Shown here: positions 24,905-32,940 of the stretch, one piece after another
How the letters are laid out: each line of letters opens with the position of its first letter
Position numbering within the stretch: the stretch's first letter is position 1
Source of the DNA: Cherax quadricarinatus
Taxonomy: Eukaryota; Arthropoda; Malacostraca; Decapoda; Parastacidae
NCBI RefSeq assembly: GCF_038502225.1
Contig: NC_091323.1
Span: 21,215,502 to 21,279,501, forward strand
Length of the DNA: 64,000 bases
Direction: 5' to 3'
The notes under the pieces: generated by a model
What the model was told of the DNA's origin: nothing
What the model saw: the letters and a program-made list of their open reading frames with translations, nothing else
Database searches by the model: none
Program-made: the position numbers and the translations under genes

Positions 24905-25016
24905 AGACACTTATGCAGCATATGGGAATCTTTATTAAGAAAACGTTTCGCCACACAGTGGCTTCATCAACCCATACAAAGGAGAATGGTGAAGAACAGG
25001 AGGAGTTTGAGATAAT
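24905..25016. mobile_element. Half of a foldback element
   Basis: It shows GAGACACTTATGCAGCATAT, then GGGAATCTTTATTAAG, AAAACGTTTCGCCACACAGT, GGCTTCATCAACCCATACAA and GAGATAATCA: the left arm of the 15159-15508 element. The mirror arm is missing, and sequence changes at about 25017 to family-A LINE. Confidence 0.75.
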
Positions 25017-28000
25017 CAAAGAACCGGGCAGAGCAACAAGCGCAAGCACACACAGAACCATTATCAGAACCCCACAGCCAAACACACTATCCCAAAACAA
25101 ACCACAATCCATACTTACAGCCCCCACCCCACAATATACTGTACAACCCCACAGCACACTACCAGAGACCCCCAGAATACAGTGTTGGAGAGGAAACTGA
25201 AGGTATGGTACACCAACACTGATGGAATAACGAATACGTGGGAGGAGTGGCACGACAGAATCAAAGAGGCATCAGAGTACATCATAGCTCTCACTGAAAC
25301 CAAGTTCACAGGAATGATAACAGACGCCTGCTTCCAACGGGAAATCAGGTCCTGAGGAAAGACAGAGGGAACAGAGAGTGTGAAGGAGTGGCACTGCTCA
25401 TCAAAAACCAATGGGATTTTGATGAGCTGGAGAGAGGAGGCAGAGGAGAAGCAAGAGACTACATAATAGAAACTCTTCAGTCTGGAGGTCCCAAGGTGGT
25501 AATTGTAGTGATGTATAACCCACCACAGAACAGCATGAGGCCAAGGCAAGAGTATTATGAGAGTAACAGAGTCATAGTTGAGGCACTGGCGGAAGTGGCC
25601 AGAAGGGCTCATGCGAGCAGGGCAAAGCTACTGATTATGGGTGGCTTCAATCACAAAGAAATTGACTGGGAGAACTTGGAGCCACATGGGGGCCCAGAAA
25701 CGTGGAGGGCTAAGATGATTTAGTTGGTACTGGAAAACCTCATGTATCAACACGTCAGGGTCAATACCAGAGAGAGAGGAGAAGATGAGCCAACAAGACT
25801 AGACCTAGTATTCACCCTGAGTAGTGCAGATATTGAAAACATCACATATGAAAACCCCTCAGGGCCAGTGAACACGTGAAGAGCGAAGTAGGAAGGGCAG
25901 GACGAACAAAGCCAGACTATAAGAGAGGGGACTATAGAGTTATGAAGAATTTCCTGCACGAGGTTCAGTGGGAAAGAGTACTGGCAGGGAAGTAAGTAAA
26001 TGAGATGATGGAATAAGTGACAACAAGGAAGCAGAGAAGTTTGTACCCAAGGGTAACTGCAATAACGAGAAGGCCACAGGATGAGCCCTTGGTTCATTCA
26101 CAGGTGCAGAGAGGCCAAAACCAAGTGTGCTAGAGAATGGAAGAAGTATAGGAGGCAAAGGATACAGGAGAATAAGAAGAGCCAGAAGGGATTCAGGGAA
26201 ACCTGCAGGCCGGACTTGAGTCCTCGAGATGAGAAGTATAGTGTCTGCACTCTGAAGGAGATGTATTAATGATGCAGTTTTTTAACTGTAGAGTAAGCGC
26301 TCCTCTGGCAAGATAGTGATGGAGTGAATGATGATGAAAGCTTTTTTTTCTGGCAACCCTGCCTTGGTGGGAGACGGCTGATGTGTTAATAAAATAAAAA
26401 AAATAAAAAAGAAGGGAAGCCCAATGACAATACGAAAATGACATAGAAGCGAAAGCCAAATCTGACCTGAAGCTGTTGTACAGAGACATCAGAAGGAAAA
26501 GAACAGTTAAGGACCAGTTAAACAGACTGAGACAGGAAGGAGGGGAGATCACAAGAAATGACCGCAAAGTATGTGAGGAGCTCAACATGAGATTCAAAGA
26601 AGTGTTCACAGAGGAGACAGAAGGGACTCCGGGAAGACGGAAAGGTAGGGTACACCATCAAGTGTTGGACACAATACATACAACCGAGGAAGAAGTGAAG
26701 AGGCTGCTAAGCGAGCTAGATACCTCAAAGGCGATGGGGCCAGTAACTTCTCTCCATGGGTCCTGAGAGAGGGAGCAGAGGCTCTATTTGTGCCACTAAC
26801 AACAATCTTCAACACATCTATTGAAACAGGGCGTCTACCTGAGGTATGGAAGACAGCGAATGTAGTCTCAGTTTTTAAAAATGGAGATAGACAAGAAGCA
26901 CTAAACTACAGACCAGTGTCACTGACATGTATAGTATGCAACGTCATGGAGAAGATTATCAGAGGAATGGTGGAGCACCTAGAAAGGAATCAGCTTATCA
27001 ACGACAACCAGCACGGTTTCAGGGTAGGGAAATTCTGTGTCACAAACCTACTGTAGTTCCATGACAGAGTGACAGCAGAGAGGGGGGTGGGTAGACTGCG
27101 TTTTCTTGGACTGTAAGAAGGCTTTTGGCACAGTTCCACACAAAAGATTAGTACATCAGCTGGAGGATCAGCCAGGTATAACAGGAAAGGCACTGCAATG
27201 GATCAGGGAATACCTGTCGGGAAGATATTAGCGAGCCATGGTGCCTGACGAGGTGTCAGAGTGGGAGCCTGTGACGAGCGGGGTTCCACAGAGGTCAGTC
27301 CTAGGACCGGTGCTCTTTCTGGTATATGTGAATGACATGACGGAAGGATAGACTCAGAAGTGTCCCTGATTGCTGATGATGTGAAGTTGATGAGAAGAAT
27401 TCAATCGGAGGAGGACCAGGTGGAACTACAAAGGGATCTGGACAGGCAGCAGGCCTGGTCCAGAAACTGGCCCCTGGAGTTTAATCCCACCAAGTGCAAA
27501 GTCATGAAGATGGGGTAAGCGCAAAGAAGTCCGCAGACGGAGTACAATCTAGGGAGCCAGAGACTTCAAAAGGAAAAGGATCTTGGGGTGAGTATAACGC
27601 CGGGCACATCTCCTGAGGTGTACATCAACAAAATAACTTCTGCAGCATATGGGCGCCCAGCAAACCAAAGAAGAGCATTCCGACATCTCAATAAGGAATA
27701 GTTCAGGACCCTGTACACCGTGTATGTCAGGCCTATATTGGAGTATGCAGCACCAGTTTGGAACCCACACATAGCCAAGCATGTAAGGAAATTAGAGAAA
27801 GTGCAAAGGTTTGCAACAAGACTAGTTCCGGAAGTAAGGGGCATGTCCTACGAGAAGAGGCTAAGGGAAATCGACCTGAGGACACTAGAGGACAGGAGGG
27901 ATTGTGATAATGACATATAAAATACTGAGAAGAATTGACAAGGTGGACAGAGACAGGATGTTCCAGAGATGGGAAAAAGCAACAAGGTGTCACAATTGGA

Positions 28001-28234
28001 AGCTGATGATTCATATGAATCAGAGGGATGTTAGGAAGTAATTCTTCAGTCACAGAGTTGTCAGGAAGTGGAATAGCCTGGGAAGTGTAGTGGAGGCAGG
28101 ATCCATACATAGAGAAGGTATGATAAAACTCGTGGAGCAGGAAGAGTGACCTAGTAGCGACCGGTGAAGAGGCGGGGCCAGGAGCTGTAGCTCGACCCCT
28201 GCAACCACAACTAGGTAAGTACAATTAGGTGAGT
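25017..28234 (+). pseudogene. Decayed family-A LINE, longest copy in the window
   Basis: It reads an N-terminal Pro/Thr-rich linker, then RKLKVWYTNTDGITNTWEEW and ALTETKFTG (endonuclease start, ~25190-25310), MGGFNHKEIDWENLEPHGG (~25640; the usual GDFN is GGFN, losing the catalytic Asp), and VVSVFKNGDRQEALNYRPVS (~26862-26920). LIADDVKLMRR follows near 27366-27398 (FADD changed to IADD), then YVRPILEYAAPVWNPH (~27723-27770) and LVPEVRGMSYEKRLREI (~27823-27873). Multiple frameshifts and stops break it, and a SINE is inserted at 26192-26409. The 3' tail (TCGACCCCTGCAACCACAAC, then GTAAGTACAATTAGGTGAGT) leads into CA. It retains the endonuclease N-terminus missing from the copy at 54498. Not functional. 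Confidence 0.88.
26192..26409 (+). mobile_element. SINE-like element nested in the LINE
   Basis: It contains CTGCACTCTGAAGGAG, CTCCTCTGGCAAGATAGTGA, GGAGTGAATGATGATGAAAG, CCCTGCCTTGGTGGGAGACG and a (TAAA)-type tail (GTGTTAATAAAATAAA). AGAAGGGA occurs just before (26184-26191) and just after (26410-26417), a plausible target-site duplication. The LINE coding alignment resumes across the junction. The 3' part is shared with the element at 41767-41945. The 5' head is GC-rich without a clear tRNA match, so the promoter type is unknown. Confidence 0.75.
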
Positions 28235-28236
28235 AT

Positions 28237-28303
<67 letters not shown>
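28235..28303. repeat. (CA)n microsatellite at a LINE 3' end
   Basis: CA dinucleotide with one AAAC interruption, directly continuing the GTGAGTATACAC tail of the decayed LINE. Confidence 0.95.
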
Positions 28304-28305
<2 letters not shown>

Positions 28306-28536
28306 GCGCATATGGTTGCATGCGTGAGAGGCGTAAGGCGGACATTAGTGCCGTAACGCATGATGCAGCTGGCCAGTAATCATTGCTGAAGACGCGCCCG
28401 GTCTCCTAACTCCCATAACCACCACCTTGTTACCTGTTCTATGACGGCACACCTTGCATGTTCAGGATGATATTGAAAATTACGGTACTTCCGTGAAGTG
28501 GTGAAAAAGAAAACTTGGGATTTCACTGGAGATGGC

Positions 28537-28618
<82 letters not shown>

Positions 28619-29120
28619 TCTTTTTATTGTCAAAAAAGTGCTCACTTTGGTCAAGTTTGGAGACTCAGTACGTATTTTTCAATAACATTGGGGAACAAAT
28701 ATTGGCGAAAGCTCCATTTATTTCCTATTTTTGTTTCCAAAAAATGATCCCAATCGCTCCATGGCATCAAGAATTTTAAAGCAAATTGAAAAGCTATGTG
28801 TTCCTCGCAGCAAGAGTTTGTCAGAAAGCAAAATAGTAACTATACATGTAAATCATCATAATCATCTCAGAACAACACATGGACACAACAAGTTTTGTGT
28901 AAGATTATCACTAACAATTATCGTGTTAAAACAGACATTTGATCAAAGCAATATTTTCTCTTATGTTTTTTTTTGTGTCCTGTGATATTACAATATAGAA
29001 CCTGTGTATTGTGCCAAAACATAAGTAATTACATTGTTAAACTCACAAACTATAATGTAGTCACTTAGCCTTAATACCAACTTACTCCATAATCTGTATT
29101 AATTTAGAGTTAAGAATTAA
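28304..29120. other. Anonymous AT-rich sequence with (GT)n
   Basis: (GT)n lies at 28541-28617. The rest is AT-rich, with no gene I recognise. Confidence 0.5.
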
Positions 29121-29124
29121 TCTA

Positions 29125-29275
29125 AGTCTGGCCGAAATGCCTAGCCATGCTAGGTGTCCTAGTGGCCCCCTCTGTAATTAGTATTTTATAACATGTAAAC
29201 CACAGAATATCCAAAATCTGTAAAACCCGCATTGTAATCTTTATAGAGAATAAACTTGATTGATTGAGTGATAAC
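29125..29275 (+). mobile_element. Possible retroposon 3' end
   Basis: A compact segment reading GGCCGAAATGCCTAGCCATG, CTAGGTGTCCTAGTGGCC, GTAAACCACAGAATATCC, AATAAACTTGATTGATTGAG. It ends with an AATAAA signal and a short TTGA repeat, a form typical of a LINE 3' untranslated end. I recall similar ends in crustacean LINEs but cannot verify it. No coding part is attached. Confidence 0.4.
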
Positions 29276-30212
29276 ACCCAGACGTAGTCACCCATCATGA
29301 CTTTATTGCATTTTCCGTAATACTACTTCTCCATGGTTTCAATGGCGTGATGAAAGCGCTGACCGTGCTTTTCTCTTACGTCTCTCAGATTTGCTCTAGA
29401 GACGCCCAGGTGTAAGTGAAAACAGTGTAGCTTCAGGGACATTCTTCGCCTTGCTCTTCCGTTCTGTGTGATCAATTCCTCAACTAACCCTTTCCAATTT
29501 TTATTCTTGTTGTTACCCAGATACTCATGCACCAAGTCGAAAAGCCAAGCTCTTCTTTAATCAATTATTACCATTCTGTTGTTAGTCATTAGTTAGAAAA
29601 TCCGCCTAGTTTGTGCTCTAACAAATAACTTCTTGTAAATTCCTCTTGTTTTGAGGCAAGATGTCCAAACTTCTGCACTGGATTTGGTAAGACTCAAGTT
29701 TTCACTGTTGAAGCCCTAAAGTGGCCAGGGAATTTGTAAATTTTCGCTGTGTGCAACTGTGGCAATATGTTATGTTCTTAAAAAATTAGGTTGAATAAAC
29801 ATATTTGCGTGCAAGGTTTAATTTGAGAAGAACCTACCTAGATGGGCCGGTAGTTCTGCTGGTGTACTCCACCATTCTTGTTTTTTATTAATGTTAGGAA
29901 GCACAAAACTTCATATATCTTTACCCTTTTTTGTACGTAAATGCAGCAGTTACTAAGGTGATTTGTTAACTCTTTCGAAATTAAAGGAATCGCAAATGGC
30001 ATACACCAAACACCATCTCTCTCTTCAATGTTGTGACTGCTGCTACGGCAGTCCAGAGGTAACCATGATTTATCATGGTCATCAACAGGCACTCCAAACT
30101 ATGCATCATGCACATTGCAAAGCTTTGTCTCAATGATATTTGTGTATTACAGGCACTCCAAACTATGCATCATGCACATTGCAAAGCTTTGTCTCAATGA
30201 TATTTGTGTATT
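29276..30212 (-). pseudogene. Relic of an uncharacterised multicopy arthropod protein family
   Basis: Minus-strand reading from 30212 downwards gives FGVPVDDHDKSWLPLDCR, MPFAIPLISKELTNHLSNCC and an NGGVHQQNYRPI segment. After a poorly conserved interval come RRAWLFDLVHEYLGNNK, NWKGLVEELITQ, MSLKLHCFHLHLGVSR and LRDVREKHGQRFHHAIETME, then a stop, then NKVMMGDYVWV. I recognise the order of short motifs (DKSW, FAVPMVWREP...DCYFC, NFLGN, MSLKLHFLHSHLDFF, GERFHQDI, MADYCW) from a widespread uncharacterised protein repeated in aphid, cnidarian and other genomes. Roughly 200 internal residues are missing, stops and frameshifts are present, and the N-terminal part carries a 64-bp duplication. The family has no function known to me. 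Identification is by recall. Confidence 0.5.
30085..30212. repeat. Exact 64-bp tandem duplication
   Basis: Positions 30085-30148 and 30149-30212 appear identical, both starting ACAGGCACTCCAAACTATGC. It lies in the N-terminal part of the pseudogene relic. Confidence 0.9.
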
Positions 30213-30357
30213 TAATCTGTCTAGGACCAATGTGGTAACCGCAGGCATAACTGAGCAAGACTGGAGATAACTATCTTAGAAAAAAGAAATTGTACATAAA
30301 CAAAGCAGTAAATAATATGATATAGTGTAATGAAAACATTTTTCAAAACTGACAAGT

Positions 30358-30522
30358 TGAAGAATGAGACACTTGTGAAAAAATTTTGGCATCCTTATTG
30401 AGGAAACGTTTCGCCAGCCAATGACTTCTTCAGTCCAATGCAGAGTACGAAGAAACCACTGGCTGGCGAAACGTTTTCTCAGTAATGATTACCAATTGTT
30501 GCTCAAATGTCTCATTCTTTAA
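30358..30522. mobile_element. Short foldback element
   Basis: The left end TGAAGAATGAGACACTTGTG and core GAGGAAACGTTTCGCCAGCC are mirrored by GGCTGGCGAAACGTTTTCTC and the right end CAAATGTCTCATTCTTTAA. It is 165 bp with a short loop and no coding. Confidence 0.8.
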
Positions 30523-30550
30523 TATGAAACATTAAATGTAAATAAATAAC

Positions 30551-30639
30551 GTAATAGTTAAATCCCAATCCTCAAGACATTCCTTTGGTGAAACGTTTCG
30601 CCACAAAGGGCTCTTAATAAATGTCTTGAAGATTAGGAA
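30551..30639. mobile_element. Very short foldback element
   Basis: About 89 bp. CCCAATCCTCAAGACATT at the left and AATGTCTTGAAGATTAGGA at the right are inverted repeats around a GTGAAACGTTTCGCCAC centre. It may be an extreme internal-deletion derivative of the family. Confidence 0.65.
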
Positions 30640-30684
30640 TACTCTAGCACACTGGATCGAACAACGTCTCACGTGGACATTAAA

Positions 30685-30916
30685 AGGTAAGACATATGCA
30701 ACAGTTAGGTATCTTTATTATGAAACGTTTCGCCTACACAGTAGGCTTCTTCAGTCAAGTACAGAAAAGTTGATAGAAGCAGAAGATACTTGAAGACGAT
30801 GTAATCAGTCCATCACCCTTAAAGTTTTGAGGTGGTCAGTCCCTCAGTCTGGAGAAGAGCATTGTTCCATAGTATGAAACAATAAGATACCTAACTGTTG
30901 CATATGTGTCTTACCT
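30685..30916. mobile_element. Foldback element with near-flanking 15-bp direct repeats
   Basis: The left end AGGTAAGACATATGCAACAG, then TATCTTTATTATGAAACGTT, pairs with the right end CTAACTGTTGCATATGTGTC and TTACCT. Internal words CAGTCCATCACCC and GGTCAGTCCCTCAGTC match other family members. AACAACGTCTCACGT occurs at 30660-30674 and 30917-30931. Confidence 0.75.
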
Positions 30917-30931
30917 AACAACGTCTCACGT

Positions 30932-31440
30932 ATTCAAATCATCACACGAATAAAAAGCGTCACTGATATTCACTACATCACCAAGTTTATATGTCAGACT
31001 ATATTTAGTTCTCCCCTCTCATAATCATCTTGTTTTTAACTATATATTCATTATATATTTTTTATCCATCACCTGCATCGTCAACATGTTTACGTCAGCC
31101 TGTTAATAATCATTTTCAACAGCCCAACCTCGACTTTCATTTTCTTCATCATTATCTCCGTTATCTTGATATTCATTGGTGATGATGTCACCATCAACGT
31201 CATTTAATCATCATGTTCACCATCATCATCAACGTCATCGCATTATCACATTTAGGGGGATTTATACTTTATTATACAGGAGATCACCTTTCTGCTAACA
31301 GTTTGGCTTCTTTCTGGGACTCGTTCGCTCACATGTTCGCTCACTTGCTGGCTTGCTCGCTCGCTCACTCATTCATTCACTCACGCACTCTCATTACTCA
31401 ATATCATTCATCTATCTTGCTATTTATGTGAGAAAAATGT
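30932..31440. other. Anonymous AT-rich sequence
   Basis: No gene recognised. It has many short ATCATC/CATCATCAAC words and a (CTCA/CTCG) patch at 31325-31395. Confidence 0.45.
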
Positions 31441-32110
31441 AAAAATGTCCCTCCTTCTTCTCTGCTACCTTCACCTCTTCTGCATCTTTCTCCTCTACTT
31501 CTACCTCCTCTTCCTCGTCGACATCCCCTACTTCCACCTCGATGTTCATCACCACCTCCTTAAACAACTCGAACCAATCTACTTCCAACACTAATTCTTC
31601 TGCCTCTACCTCAACTCCTCCACCTCCAATTCTTCTGCTTCTGTTTCCCCTACCTCTACCTTCCCTGCTTCCTCCATCAGCACCATGTCGCTGCATTGTT
31701 CCAGTAAGCGACGTGACTATTTTTTCTCACGAGTGTTTCCACACAAAGACTTAAGACTGGTGGTGCTTCTCAGCTTCAACAACTACAGAAGCAACTAAAA
31801 CGGCAACAACACCAACACCTCCAACACCAACTCATCCAGACACCCAGGAACAGCCTCCCTCCACCGCTATTGCATACAGCACGAACACTACCACCTCCAA
31901 CACTAACAACACCACAACCACCACCAACACCACCACCACCCTCATGTAGATCCAGGTCCCCGTCCCTCCACCACCACTACATACATCATCATCACTACCA
32001 CTTCCAACACCACCTCATACATCTAAAACACCACTACTACATACACCACATACGTACACCACCAACACCACCCTCAAATGGATCCAGCCCCCTCCACTCC
32101 CAATATATCC
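31441..32110. repeat. Degenerate pyrimidine-rich then CCA/ACC-rich low-complexity DNA
   Basis: The first half is TCTACCTC/CTTCCTC-rich and the second half is ACCACCAACACC-rich. Translations are Glu/Val-rich or Pro/His/Thr-rich and not credible as genes. A GC-rich stretch follows at 32130-32260. Confidence 0.7.
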
Positions 32111-32267
32111 CATCCTCCCACCCCCATCCATCTATCCCCACAGGTAGGTCGATCATGTGCCAGGGTCATGGCAGGGGGGGAGGTTGCCTGACACAAGAGG
32201 GTCACAAAAATCCCAGGGGACACAAAACCCAGGCTGGAAAAGTTATTGACCTTGCCTACACGCGAAG

Positions 32268-32270
<3 letters not shown>

Positions 32271-32342
<72 letters not shown>
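32271..32342. repeat. (CT)n microsatellite
   Basis: About 72 bp of pure CT followed by C/T-rich sequence to 32430. Confidence 0.96.
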
Positions 32343-32344
<2 letters not shown>

Positions 32345-32530
32345 CTCCCTCCCTATCCTCCTTTCCTTCCCTCCCTCCCTACCTTTTTCTCTCATGACTT
32401 CCCTCCTCCTTTTCTTCCTTTCCTCCCCTTCTCTTTGACAAAACAAAAATTCATAGAACTGGAAAAAACACAGTTGAATAAAAACGAATAAAAAATGGAA
32501 AGGACGTTGGACTGGGGAGAGAGGGAGTTA

Positions 32531-32930
<400 letters not shown>

Positions 32931-32940
32931 CCACTTCATC

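Larger units (their letters stand above)
19948..24905 (-). mobile_element. LINE B, a two-ORF non-LTR retrotransposon, near full length
   Basis: Read on the minus strand, the order is a short 5' region (24728-24905), ORF1 (24727-23906), a 630-bp spacer, ORF2 (23276-20322), a ~350-bp 3' untranslated region, and an (AAAT)n tail that appears on the plus strand as (ATTT)n at 19948-19977. A simple-repeat 3' tail and an ORF2 with endonuclease followed by reverse transcriptase indicate the Jockey superfamily (CR1/L2/Daphne-like); the exact clade needs a tree. The 5' end abuts a truncated foldback element. No clear target-site duplication is visible. Confidence 0.8.

Noticed and set aside
31424..31696. 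Acidic 90-codon minus ORF
   Set aside because: Glu/Val-rich composition comes directly from CT/AC-rich low-complexity DNA.
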